A stretch of DNA of 39,017 nt from an uncultured Bacilli bacterium (GTDB taxonomy: Bacteria > Bacillota_I > Bacilli_A > ML615J-28 > CAG-313), in NCBI GenBank assembly GCA_947591495.1, contig CANQDG010000017.1:1-39017 (forward strand), given 5' to 3'. The translations under genes were made by a program, and so were the position numbers. The notes under the pieces are model-generated. The model did not search any database. It was not told where the DNA came from and worked only from the letters and a program-made list of their open reading frames with translations. Positions within the stretch are counted from its first letter, which is position 1. Each line of letters opens with the position of its first letter. This document shows, one piece after another, positions 17,227 to 24,990 of this stretch.

Positions 17227-17235
17227 GGGGGGGGG
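17227..17235 (+). promoter_or_regulatory. Nine-G tract serving as ribosome-binding site of the XRE/TPR regulator
   Basis: An uninterrupted run of nine G at 17227-17235 sits 7 nt upstream of ATG 17243, where the Shine-Dalgarno sequence should be. Such tracts change length by slippage, so expression could switch. No other SD is present. Confidence 0.65.
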
Positions 17236-17242
17236 AAATTAC

Positions 17243-18496
17243 ATGAAAATTGATTCAAAATTTCAAAGTGAATTAACCGAAAATTATCAAACTGAATTAG
17301 CAAGAATTTTAAAAGCTAAAAGATTAGAACAAGGCAAAAGCTTAATGGAAGTTGCTAGTGGAATTTGTAGTGTAAGCTATTTATCAAGACTTGAAAATAA
17401 TCAAATTAAATTTCAAGATCCTTATCTTAAAATGTTATTTGAAAAATTAGCGATTAATTATGATGAATTAAAAAAAGCACGTAAACAAAATTTATTTTTA
17501 AGTTTAATTAAGAAAAACTTATTACATCAAACAATAGCTTATAAAGAAATGCTTAATGAAATGGTAAAATCTAATAATTATTTAGATGTTGAACGAGAGC
17601 TTGTTTTATTATACGATAATTTGTTAGAAAATAATTTTGATGAAGCAACGTTTATTATGGCTAAAATTGATGCTAATAATTATTATTATTCTAATATGGA
17701 GAAGATTTTTTATATTTATTTGGTGGTTTTATTTTATTACAAAACAGGACAAATAAATATGGCCTATCGTCATTTAAAAGTCTTATTATCATATAAAATT
17801 GATGATGAAATCTTATATTGGGTTATTTTTGAACTTACGATGGAAATTAATTTTGAATTAGGTAAAAATACTATTTATATTCGTGATTATATGCGCTTTA
17901 TCAAAGATGCACCTGCTAATTATTTTACCAATCATTTTATTTGCCATAAATTTAAAATGATTTATTTAGAATCGATGGATGCTTTTAGCCAATCAGTTGA
18001 TAAAATTAAAACTTATTTTTCAGAATTAAATACTAGTGATGAAAATATTAAAGAGGCCTATTATTATTGTTTAGGATTAATCTATTTACAAGCCAATAAA
18101 TATGAAATGGTTTTACAACTTTTAAGTGAAGTTAAATTGCGACCACAAATTGTTAAATTGTTAGTTATTGCTTTGATGAATGTGGAGAATGCGACTTCAT
18201 ATTATCATATTATTAAAATGCTTAATAATTATCCGTTTAGTAAATATGATGAATTAATTAAAAATTTATACGATTATACGATGTTAAAAATTGGTAATGC
18301 CAATGCTTTTAAGATGAATAGTCTTTTAAAAAATAAAATTTATAATAATTTACAATCTTATTTTAATCAAATTGCTTATCAAGCTATTATTAAAGAGTTG
18401 TTGTTATTTGATGTTAAAAATAGTAAGTATAAAGATGGTTGCCATTTAATGATTAATTACTTTAATAAATTGAAAAATCAAATTATTGATGAATAG
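17243..18496 (+). CDS. XRE-type HTH regulator with TPR-like helical C-terminus (RRNPP-like)
   Basis: Residues about 17-75 form a helix-turn-helix of the XRE family (L-A-R-I-L-K-A-K-R-L-E-Q-G ... Y-L-S-R-L-E-N-N). The remaining 340 residues are all-helical and rich in Tyr, Leu and Asn, with spacing typical of tetratricopeptide-like repeats (F-D-E-A-T-F-I-M-A-K-I; Y-Y-C-L-G-L-I-Y-L-Q-A-N-K-Y). This is the layout of RRNPP/Rgg-like peptide-responsive regulators, but no peptide gene is visible next to it. The gene stands alone between a terminator and the promoter of trmR. Its ribosome-binding site is a nine-G tract, suggesting variable expression. The target genes are unknown. Confidence 0.75.
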   Translation: MKIDSKFQSELTENYQTELARILKAKRLEQGKSLMEVASGICSVSYLSRLENNQIKFQDPYLKMLFEKLAINYDELKKARKQNLFLSLIKKNLLHQTIAYKEMLNEMVKSNNYLDVERELVLLYDNLLENNFDEATFIMAKIDANNYYYSNMEKIFYIYLVVLFYYKTGQINMAYRHLKVLLSYKIDDEILYWVIFELTMEINFELGKNTIYIRDYMRFIKDAPANYFTNHFICHKFKMIYLESMDAFSQSVDKIKTYFSELNTSDENIKEAYYYCLGLIYLQANKYEMVLQLLSEVKLRPQIVKLLVIALMNVENATSYYHIIKMLNNYPFSKYDELIKNLYDYTMLKIGNANAFKMNSLLKNKIYNNLQSYFNQIAYQAIIKELLLFDVKNSKYKDGCHLMINYFNKLKNQIIDE

Positions 18497-18505
18497 TCAT
18501 TTCTC

Positions 18506-18534
18506 TTTTAAAAAAATCACAAATATTGTATAAT
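18506..18534 (+). promoter_or_regulatory. Promoter of the tRNA-modification gene cluster
   Basis: TATAAT at 18529-18534 with a weak TTTTAA 17 bp upstream. AGAAGG precedes ATG 18567. Confidence 0.5.
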
Positions 18535-18566
18535 AATAGATAGATAATTATGATTAGAAGGTCTAT

Positions 18567-19190
18567 ATGAATAAATATTTAGAAAATTTAAACAATCAAA
18601 AAATAACAATTGATAGCACTCCTTTATTAGAATATGCTAAAGCTTATAATATTCCCATTGTAAAATATGAATCATTACAAATCATTTTAAGTTTTATTTT
18701 AGCTAAAAAAGTTGAAAAAGTTTTAGAAATAGGAACGGCCATTGGCTATTCGGCTATTCAAATGGCAAGTATCAAAAAAGATCTTAAAATTGATACCATT
18801 GAAAAAGATTTAACAATGTATAATTTAGCTATCAAAAATATTCAAACTTATCAATTAGAATCGCAAATTAAAGTTTGGTTAGCCGATGCTAGAGAAATTG
18901 ATTTGGCCGTTTTACAAAAAGATTATGATTTAATTTTTATAGATGCGGCTAAAGCCCAATCACAGAAGTTTTTTGAACGTTTTAAAGACCTTTTAAAACC
19001 TAATGGCATTATTATTACCGATAATATTTTATTTCATGGCTTAGTTGAAAATCAAGAAGGCCTAACTAAAAATGTCAAAAAAATGGTGGAAAAAATAGAT
19101 GCTTATAATAAATATCTAGCTACGCTTCCTGATTATCGAACCATTTTTTTAACCACCGGTGATGGCCTTGCTATAACGATGAGGAATTAA
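18567..19190 (+). CDS. trmR: SAM-dependent O-methyltransferase, TrmR/YrrM-like
   Basis: A class I Rossmann methyltransferase of 207 residues in the COMT-like O-methyltransferase family 3. The SAM-binding motif E-I-G-T-A-I-G-Y-S lies near residues 54-62. The acidic motif D-L-I-F-I-D-A-A-K-A is near 119-128, and I-I-T-D-N-I-L-F-H-G near 150-160. In Bacillus the yrrM product TrmR methylates 5-hydroxyuridine at the tRNA wobble position to 5-methoxyuridine. Genes for the hydroxylation enzymes (TrhP1/TrhP2) follow directly, as in Bacillus, which makes this assignment stronger than family membership alone. Confidence 0.85.
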   Translation: MNKYLENLNNQKITIDSTPLLEYAKAYNIPIVKYESLQIILSFILAKKVEKVLEIGTAIGYSAIQMASIKKDLKIDTIEKDLTMYNLAIKNIQTYQLESQIKVWLADAREIDLAVLQKDYDLIFIDAAKAQSQKFFERFKDLLKPNGIIITDNILFHGLVENQEGLTKNVKKMVEKIDAYNKYLATLPDYRTIFLTTGDGLAITMRN

Positions 19191-19191
19191 A

Positions 19192-20055
19192 ATGAAATAT
19201 CTTTTTGAACCAGTGAACTTAACACAACTTGTAAAGTTTTTAAAAAATCCCCAAATAACTGATCTTTTAATTGGAATTGAAGACTTAACACCGGGCTTTA
19301 TTTTAAAACTTTCGGTTGCTAAAGTTAATCAATATTTAACAAGGAAAAATCAAGGGAAAATATCTTTAAAAATTACAAGAATTTTTCATGAAACCGAATT
19401 AGAAACCTTAGAAGAAACTTTAAAAAGCATCAAATTAGAAAATGTTAAATTTATTTTTTATTCTGATTTAGCGGTATACCAAATATTAAGGGCGATGGGA
19501 TATGCGAATAAACTCGTATATGATGCTTATACTTATACGACTAATTTATTAGATTGCAATTTATATAGTCAATTTAATCGATATATTACAATTTCTAACC
19601 AAATTTCTTTTGATGAATTAAATGCCATTTTAAATCAAATGTCAACTCCAGCCATTATTTATGGTTTTGGTAAATCAATAATTTTTTATTCACGGCGACC
19701 ACTTTTAAAAAATTATTTTCTTTACCGGAAACAAGAATATGATGAACATGCTAAAAATTATTATTTACAAGAAGAGTTTAGAAAAGGAAAACACCATCTT
19801 TATGAAGACTTAAATGGCACATATCTTTATGAAGAAAATTTCTATTATTTATTTAGTGAACTTACCCAATTAAAAATGGTTGATTATGCTATTATTGAAT
19901 CAGTTGATTTAAATAGTAAAACTTATGATTTAGTTGTAGATGCTTATTTAAATAAGCGTTTTGCTATATTGGAGCAAGCGCATCTTCCTTTGTATAAAGG
20001 GATGCTTTTAGAAAAATCCATTTTGTTAAAAGGAGATGGCTTACTCGATGAATAA
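19192..20055 (+). CDS. U32-like protein, TrhP1/YrrN-type
   Basis: A 287-residue protein between trmR and a canonical U32 peptidase-family gene, the position of yrrN (trhP1) in Bacillus. Weak U32-like features are visible. The segment F-Y-S-D-L-A-V-Y-Q-I-L-R-A-M-G resembles the family's barrel strand and helix. I-I-Y-G-F-G-K-S-I-I-F-Y-S-R-R-P occupies the place of the C-A-S-Y-S-G-R-C segment, without cysteines. TrhP proteins work in prephenate-dependent tRNA U34 hydroxylation. The missing cysteines suggest a non-catalytic partner of the downstream protein. The start has GAGGAA upstream and lies 1 bp after the trmR stop. Confidence 0.7.
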   Translation: MKYLFEPVNLTQLVKFLKNPQITDLLIGIEDLTPGFILKLSVAKVNQYLTRKNQGKISLKITRIFHETELETLEETLKSIKLENVKFIFYSDLAVYQILRAMGYANKLVYDAYTYTTNLLDCNLYSQFNRYITISNQISFDELNAILNQMSTPAIIYGFGKSIIFYSRRPLLKNYFLYRKQEYDEHAKNYYLQEEFRKGKHHLYEDLNGTYLYEENFYYLFSELTQLKMVDYAIIESVDLNSKTYDLVVDAYLNKRFAILEQAHLPLYKGMLLEKSILLKGDGLLDE

Positions 20056-21253
20056 AATTGAATTATTAGCTCCAGCTGGCAATTTAGAGAAGGCTAAAAT
20101 TGCGTTACTATATGGTGCAGATGCCGTATATGTGGGTGGAAAAAGTTTAAGCCTTCGCGCAAGAGCATCCAATTTTAGTTTAGATGATCTTAAAAACCTT
20201 GCTACCTTTGCTCATCAATTAAATAAAAAAGTTTATGTTACAACAAATATTATTCCTCATGATGAAGATCTAACGACCTTAGATGAATTTTTAATAGGCT
20301 TAAAAGAAGCAAAAGTCGATGCAATTATTACATCTAGTCTTGCTATTATGACAAGAGCTAGTCAATTAGCACCACAAATTGAAAGACATGTTTCAACTCA
20401 AATGTCAATTACTAATAGTCAAACAATAGCTTTTTATGAAAAACTAGGTATTACCAGAGTGGTGCTTGCAAGAGAAGTTAGTTTAGCAGAAATGGCCCTA
20501 ATTCGTAAACACACTAAGCTTGAATTAGAAGTTTTTATTCATGGGGGAATGTGTGCAAGTTATTCAGGACGCTGTGTTTTAAGTAATCATTTAACAAGAC
20601 GTGATGCTAATCGGGGTGGATGTGCTCATTCTTGTCGTTGGAATTACCAACTATTTAAAGGAACCAAAAAATTAACTACTAAAGAGCAATTCTTTAATAT
20701 GGGATCGAAAGATTTAATGGCGCTTTGTACAATTCCTACGCTTATTAATATGGGAATTAATTCTTTAAAAATTGAAGGGCGAATGAAATCAGCTTATTAT
20801 TTGGCAACGGTTGTTAGATGCTATCGCCAATTAATAGATGAATATAATCAATATCATCAAATTCCACCTGATCATTTAGAAAATTATATTGAAGAAATTA
20901 ATAAAGCTGAAAATCGGTTAACTAGTATCGGCTTTTTAAAGGGAATGCCAACAATTAATGAACAATTATATGATACTAGAACTGAACACCCAACCAAAGA
21001 ATATGTTGCTCATGTTTTAGATTATGATGAAAAAACGCAAATGGCTTTAATTGAGGAGCGTAATTATTTTGTTAAAGGCGATTTGGTTGAAGCATTTGGC
21101 CCAACTTTAGAAAATACGAAATTTTACATTACTGAAATGTATGATTACGAAACCAAAGAAGTACTTGATGTTGCAAGACATCCATTACAAAAGATTTTAA
21201 TTTATCTACCTTTTGTTGTAAAAAAAGATGATATGATTAGAAAAGTTAAATAA
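20048..21253 (+). CDS. U32 peptidase-family protein, TrhP2/YrrO-type tRNA hydroxylation enzyme
   Basis: This is a canonical U32-family protein beginning M-N-K-I-E-L-L-A-P-A-G-N. It has G-A-D-A-V-Y-V-G-G, H-V-S-T-Q-M-S and the cysteine cluster C169-x6-C176 ... C192-x3-C196, typical of the family's probable iron-sulfur or metal site. I-E-G-R-M-K-S follows. In Bacillus and E. coli, relatives hydroxylate tRNA uridine 34 using prephenate. ATG 20048 is chosen over ATG 20036 because AAAAGGAG ends at 20035: the upstream ATG would have no spacing, while 20048 has about 12 nt. The gene overlaps its upstream neighbour by 8 bp. At 401 residues it is about normal length. Confidence 0.85.
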   Translation: MNKIELLAPAGNLEKAKIALLYGADAVYVGGKSLSLRARASNFSLDDLKNLATFAHQLNKKVYVTTNIIPHDEDLTTLDEFLIGLKEAKVDAIITSSLAIMTRASQLAPQIERHVSTQMSITNSQTIAFYEKLGITRVVLAREVSLAEMALIRKHTKLELEVFIHGGMCASYSGRCVLSNHLTRRDANRGGCAHSCRWNYQLFKGTKKLTTKEQFFNMGSKDLMALCTIPTLINMGINSLKIEGRMKSAYYLATVVRCYRQLIDEYNQYHQIPPDHLENYIEEINKAENRLTSIGFLKGMPTINEQLYDTRTEHPTKEYVAHVLDYDEKTQMALIEERNYFVKGDLVEAFGPTLENTKFYITEMYDYETKEVLDVARHPLQKILIYLPFVVKKDDMIRKVK

Positions 21254-21261
21254 TTAATTAC

Positions 21262-21290
21262 TTGCCAAAACAAGAAAAAATTGATATAAT
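21262..21290 (+). promoter_or_regulatory. Sigma-A promoter of greA-mtnN
   Basis: TTGCCA at 21262-21267, a 17-bp spacer and TATAAT at 21285-21290 preceded by TGA (extended -10). AAAGGGTGG precedes ATG 21318. Confidence 0.8.
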
Positions 21291-21317
21291 TAGTTGCAAT
21301 AAAGAAAGGGTGGTAAA

Positions 21318-21809
21318 ATGGCACAACAAAAAGAAATTTATTTAACGCAAGAGGGTTTAGAAGAACAAAGAAAGAAATATGCAGAATTAAAAGAAGCTGA
21401 ACGAAAAAATATTATTGCTTTACAAGAAGCAAGATCACAAGGCGACTTATCAGAAAATGCGGATTATGATGCGGCAAGAAATAATCAAGCAATTATTGCG
21501 GCAGCCTTAAAAGAAGTCGAAAATATTTTAAATAATTATAAATTAATTGAAGGCGAAAAAAATAATCTTGGTAAATATATTACTGTTCGTTTTTTAAATG
21601 ATGATTTCCGCTTAGATCCTGCTGAGGATGAAGAAGAAACTTATAAATTAGTAGGAACAGTTGAAGCTAATCCCTTAGAACAAAAAATATCTGATGAATC
21701 ACCACTTGGTAAAGTTATTTTACATGCTAAAGTTGGTGATAAAGTCTTAGTTAATACCGAAGATGGAGAAAAATTTGAAGTTAAAATTTTAAAAATTGCT
21801 GATGAATAA
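21318..21809 (+). CDS. greA: Transcription elongation factor GreA
   Basis: GreA rescues backtracked RNA polymerase by stimulating cleavage of the nascent RNA. The signature E-A-R-S-Q-G-D-L-S-E-N-A-D-Y-D-A-A-R lies in the N-terminal coiled coil, with the acidic tip residues D and E present. The C-terminal FKBP-like domain includes S-P-L-G-K and G-D-K-V-L-V. At 163 residues it is normal. It has its own promoter and is followed at once by mtnN, as in Bacillus neighbourhoods. Confidence 0.95.
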   Translation: MAQQKEIYLTQEGLEEQRKKYAELKEAERKNIIALQEARSQGDLSENADYDAARNNQAIIAAALKEVENILNNYKLIEGEKNNLGKYITVRFLNDDFRLDPAEDEEETYKLVGTVEANPLEQKISDESPLGKVILHAKVGDKVLVNTEDGEKFEVKILKIADE

Positions 21810-21822
21810 CAAAAATTTAAAA

Positions 21823-22509
21823 ATGAAAACATTAGGAATTATTGTTGCTATGGCAAAAGAAATAGCATACTTAAATAAAATCATTAAAACTCCTAAAACG
21901 CAAAAAATTGGTAATATAACTTTTTATCAAGGCATTTATCAAAATATGCAAATAGTATATGCAACCTCAGGAATTGGTAAAGTGAATGCTAGTATTGCTA
22001 CGATTTTATTAATTGAAAATTTTCAACCAGCGTTAATTATTAATACCGGGATTGCGGGTGGATACGCTAGATCTTTAAAACCGCTTGATCTTATTGTTGC
22101 GACAAAAGTTTTATATGATGATGTTGATATGACAGCACCTGCTGCAGGCAATTATAAAATGGGTCAAATTGAAGGTTTGCCACCATATTTTCTCCCAAAA
22201 GTAGAACTAATAAAAGATTTGAATGATTTTCAAACAGGAACTATTTTAACTGGTGATCAATTTGTTTATGATTATCAAAAGTGTCAACAGTTGGTTGAAA
22301 AAAACTTTAGTAATTATGATGTTATTGCTTTTGATATGGAATCAGGAGCAGTTGCGCAAGTATGCACTTTAAATCAGATTCCTTTTATTATAATTAGGGC
22401 TATTTCAGATATAATAGGAACAACTAATGTTTTTGATTATAATCAATTTGCCGAATTGGCAGCTAATAAGGTTATGGAAGAAGTTCTAAATATTATTAAG
22501 AATTTTTAA
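21823..22509 (+). CDS. mtnN: 5'-methylthioadenosine/S-adenosylhomocysteine nucleosidase
   Basis: This hydrolyses MTA and SAH to adenine plus the thioribose or homocysteine product, clearing methyltransferase inhibitors. The motifs are G-I-I-V-A-M-A-K-E near the start, S-G-I-G-K-V-N-A, N-T-G-I-A-G-G, D-V-D-M-T-A, V-I-A-F-D-M-E-S-G-A-V-A and R-A-I-S-D. The catalytic Asp is in R-A-I-S-D and the substrate-binding Met-Glu in D-M-E-S. ATG 21823 gives 228 residues, the family's normal length and its usual MK-x-G-I-I start. ATG 21802 or TTG 21796, inside greA, would only add a poorly conserved N-terminus. No start has a good SD, so coupling to greA is likely. Confidence 0.92.
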   Translation: MKTLGIIVAMAKEIAYLNKIIKTPKTQKIGNITFYQGIYQNMQIVYATSGIGKVNASIATILLIENFQPALIINTGIAGGYARSLKPLDLIVATKVLYDDVDMTAPAAGNYKMGQIEGLPPYFLPKVELIKDLNDFQTGTILTGDQFVYDYQKCQQLVEKNFSNYDVIAFDMESGAVAQVCTLNQIPFIIIRAISDIIGTTNVFDYNQFAELAANKVMEEVLNIIKNF

Positions 22510-22511
22510 AA

Positions 22512-22540
22512 GCACCATCCAAAGTTTTGGATGGTGTTTA
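22512..22540. terminator. Bidirectional terminator between convergent mtnN and sigK
   Basis: CACCATCCAAA (22513-22523) pairs with TTTGGATGGTG (22526-22536). T-rich DNA lies on the + side and TTTTAAAAATT on the - side, so it can serve both genes. Confidence 0.8.
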
Positions 22541-22543
22541 AAT

Positions 22544-23218
22544 TTATTCATCTTTTAAATAAAGATATAATTTTGTTAAAACCCTTTTTTCAATTCGCGA
22601 AACATAACTGCGACTAATTCCCATACTTTTGGCAATTTCTCTTTGGGTTTCAAGCGGATATCCATCTAACCCAAACCGGCGACAAATAATTTCATATTCC
22701 CTTTTGTTTAAAATTTTTAGGGCTTCATGGATGCGTTTACTACGTTCTTCCTCAATCATAATATGACTAATTGAAGGACTTGGATCTTCAATTACATCAC
22801 AAAGTCTTATTTCATTTCCTTCTTTATCTTCACCAATGGGACTATATAATGATACAATATCTTTTCTTTTTTTGGTGCTTCTAATATGCATTAAAATTTC
22901 ATTTTCAATACATTTGGCGGCATAAGTTGCTAGTTTATTAGTTGCTTCAAAATTAAAAGTATCAACCGCTTTAATTAAACCAAATGTGCCAATTGATAAT
23001 AAATCATCTTTATCAATGCCTGTAGTTTCAAATTTTTTAACGATATGAGCTACTAAACGAAGATTATGTTCGATTAATTTATTTCGGGCTTCAAAGTCTT
23101 TATTTTTCCAAGCATTAAGATATTTTGCCTCCTCCTCAGGCGATAAAACATCGGGGAAATTTTGCGAATTGATAGCTCCTAAAATTGGCAATAACATTAA
23201 AGTCAATAGATCAATCAA
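22544..23218 (-). CDS. sigK: Sporulation sigma factor SigK, with N-terminal pro-sequence
   Basis: Sigma-K directs late mother-cell transcription in sporulation. The sequence follows pro-sigma-K closely: a hydrophobic leader (L-L-T-L-M-L-L-P-I-L-G), then N-F-P-D-V-L-S-P-E-E-E, I-E-H-N-L-R-L-V-A-H-I-V-K-K-F, S-I-G-T-F-G-L-I-K, L-A-T-Y-A-A-K-C-I-E-N-E-I-L-M-H and the region-4 helix I-A-K-S-M-G-I-S-R-S-Y-V-S-R-I-E-K. The leader implies processing by a SpoIVFB-type membrane protease. The gene is uninterrupted, with no skin element. TTG at 23218 is the best start: AAGGAG lies 8 nt upstream, whereas GTG 23227 overlaps that SD. The gene is the only one on the - strand. Confidence 0.88.
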   Translation of the reverse strand: MIDLLTLMLLPILGAINSQNFPDVLSPEEEAKYLNAWKNKDFEARNKLIEHNLRLVAHIVKKFETTGIDKDDLLSIGTFGLIKAVDTFNFEATNKLATYAAKCIENEILMHIRSTKKRKDIVSLYSPIGEDKEGNEIRLCDVIEDPSPSISHIMIEEERSKRIHEALKILNKREYEIICRRFGLDGYPLETQREIAKSMGISRSYVSRIEKRVLTKLYLYLKDE

Positions 23219-23240
23219 ATTAAACACTCCTTAAAACCAA

Positions 23241-23246
23241 ATTATA
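23241..23246 (-). promoter_or_regulatory. Possible -10 of sigK
   Basis: Read on the - strand, 23246-23241 is TATAAT, about 20 bp upstream of the sigK start. It overlaps the -35 of yqeG (23245-23250), so the two promoters would compete. No strong -35 is seen, and whether a sporulation sigma factor is used cannot be told. Confidence 0.35.
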
Positions 23247-23273
23247 GACAAAAACCAAAAATTTTAGTATAAT
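23245..23273 (+). promoter_or_regulatory. Promoter of the yqeG-yqeH-yqeK-rsfS operon
   Basis: TAGACA at 23245-23250, a 17-bp spacer and TATAAT at 23268-23273. AAGGA at 23284-23288 precedes GTG 23298. Confidence 0.75.
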
Positions 23274-23297
23274 ATAACTAAATAAGGATGTGATTTA

Positions 23298-23855
23298 GTG
23301 AATAAATATATACCAACATCTTTAGCTAAGTCTGTTTATGAGATTGACTTTGTTACATTATATGACAAGGGTAAAAGAGTTATACTATTTGATTTAGATA
23401 ATACCCTTGCTACCTATGATGATATAACTCCAACTGCTAAACAACTCGAGCTAAATCAGAAACTAAAGCAAATAGGCTATCAAATATACATTATATCGAA
23501 TAATCATGATAAAAGAGTCAAATTATTTACGCAAGAATTTGTTGTAGATGGCTATTTAGTTCATGCTCGTAAACCTTTTACTAAAAAACTGGCCGCTTAC
23601 ATTGATCAAAATAAATTATTAAAAGAAACGATTATTTTAATAGGTGATCAACTTGTAACTGATATTGCTTGTGCTAATAAGTTAGGCCTTGATAGTATTT
23701 TAGTAAAATCAATTTCACGCTCTACCGAAAAATGGTATACCAAAATTAATCGCTCAAGAGAAAAAGCGATAATCAAAAAAATAACTAGAGAAAATCCCCA
23801 AATGGCAGACGAAATTAAAAAAATAATTGATATAAGAGGTACTGACAATGAGTAG
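23298..23855 (+). CDS. yqeG: YqeG-family HAD-IIIA phosphatase
   Basis: A small HAD phosphatase of 185 residues. Motif I is L-F-D-L-D-N-T-L; motif II lies around I-I-S-N-N; the Lys motif is R-K-P-F-T-K; motif IV is L-I-G-D-Q-L-V-T-D-I. This set and the R-S-T-E-K-W-Y tail match Bacillus YqeG, which always sits next to the GTPase gene yqeH. Its substrate is not firmly known; a phosphatidylglycerophosphate phosphatase role has been proposed for relatives. It starts with GTG and overlaps yqeH by 8 bp. Confidence 0.88.
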   Translation: MNKYIPTSLAKSVYEIDFVTLYDKGKRVILFDLDNTLATYDDITPTAKQLELNQKLKQIGYQIYIISNNHDKRVKLFTQEFVVDGYLVHARKPFTKKLAAYIDQNKLLKETIILIGDQLVTDIACANKLGLDSILVKSISRSTEKWYTKINRSREKAIIKKITRENPQMADEIKKIIDIRGTDNE

Positions 23856-24990
23856 ATGTATTGGTTGTGGAATACCATTACAATTTAGTGATGATAGTAA
23901 ACCTGGTTATGTCAAGGAGATTGTAACTATTGAAAATGGTGAAAATATTTATTGCAAAAGATGTTATGATATAATTCATCATAATTTTCAATATTCGGTA
24001 GAAAATGATTTAAATAAATATTATGATAAAATTTCCAAAATTAAAGATGAAAAAGCTTTAGTTTTGTTAATTGTTGATGTAATGGATCTTTATGGTGGTT
24101 TTATTCCTAAAATCGATGAATGTATTGGAAATAATGAAACCATAATTATTGTTAATAAAGCTGATGTTTTACCAAAAGATTTAAAAGTTAATTTTATTGA
24201 AAAAATAGTTTTAGAAATTGTTAAAAAGACTAGTTTAAAAGTTAATAGTATTTTAATTGGTAGTGTTAAAAATAATGATTTTGTTAAACGCATTGTTAAT
24301 AAAATCGAAAATCTTAAATATCGAACTAATCGAAAAACAAAATATCATCATCCTAAAAGCTTTTTTGATAATTGTTATTTAATTGGTCATGCAAGTGTCG
24401 GTAAATCAACCTTAATGAATCAAATTGGTAAATTATATTTAGGTTATCAAGATGATGTCATTACGACTAGTGCACAATATAATACAACGATTGATTTGAT
24501 AAAATGGCCACTTGACCAAAATAGTTTTATCATTGATACACCTGGGATAGTTAATTATCGTAATTATGGCTATTATTTAGATAATAAATCAATCACTATT
24601 TTAACCCCTAAAAAATATTTAAAACCCCGTGTTTTTCAATTAAATGACGGACAAACAATTTTCTTAGGTGGTTTAGTAAGAATAGATTTTATTGCTAGTA
24701 AGCCTTTTAGTGCTTGCTTTTATGTAGCAAATACGTTATATTTACATCGCACGAAAACAATTAAGGCAGATAAAATATTTGAAGAGCAAGCTATGAAACT
24801 TTTAGTTCCACCATTTAGTCAAACCGAAAAAGAAAAAATAGGTGATTTTGATATATTAGAAGATAAAATTGAACAAGTAGGATTATTGTTTATTTCAGGA
24901 ATTGGTTTTATACGTTTAGTAGGCGATAATTTACTAATCAAAGTTCATATTCCGCGTAAGATTAAAGTTGAGATGGTAAAAGATGTATAA
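23848..24990 (+). CDS. yqeH: Ribosome biogenesis GTPase YqeH
   Basis: A circularly permuted GTPase for 30S subunit assembly. A zinc-finger N-terminus (C4-x2-C7 ... C36-x2-C39) is followed by the GTPase motifs in permuted order: G4 N-K-A-D at 103-106, then G1 G-H-A-S-V-G-K-S-T at 180-188, and G3 D-T-P-G at 230-233. A C-terminal RNA-binding-type region follows. At 380 residues it has the usual length. The start lies inside yqeG and its end overlaps yqeK by 8 bp, so the three genes are tightly coupled. In Bacillus, aroE, yhbY and nadD lie between yqeH and yqeK; none is here. Confidence 0.93.
   Translation: MSRCIGCGIPLQFSDDSKPGYVKEIVTIENGENIYCKRCYDIIHHNFQYSVENDLNKYYDKISKIKDEKALVLLIVDVMDLYGGFIPKIDECIGNNETIIIVNKADVLPKDLKVNFIEKIVLEIVKKTSLKVNSILIGSVKNNDFVKRIVNKIENLKYRTNRKTKYHHPKSFFDNCYLIGHASVGKSTLMNQIGKLYLGYQDDVITTSAQYNTTIDLIKWPLDQNSFIIDTPGIVNYRNYGYYLDNKSITILTPKKYLKPRVFQLNDGQTIFLGGLVRIDFIASKPFSACFYVANTLYLHRTKTIKADKIFEEQAMKLLVPPFSQTEKEKIGDFDILEDKIEQVGLLFISGIGFIRLVGDNLLIKVHIPRKIKVEMVKDV

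Noticed and set aside
20036-20047. Start of the TrhP2-like gene at ATG 20036.
   Set aside because: The SD AAAAGGAG directly abuts this ATG, leaving no spacing; ATG 20048 has usable spacing and gives the conserved family N-terminus.
22544-23227. A skin-type insertion splitting sigK.
   Set aside because: The sigma-K reading frame is continuous through regions 2 to 4.
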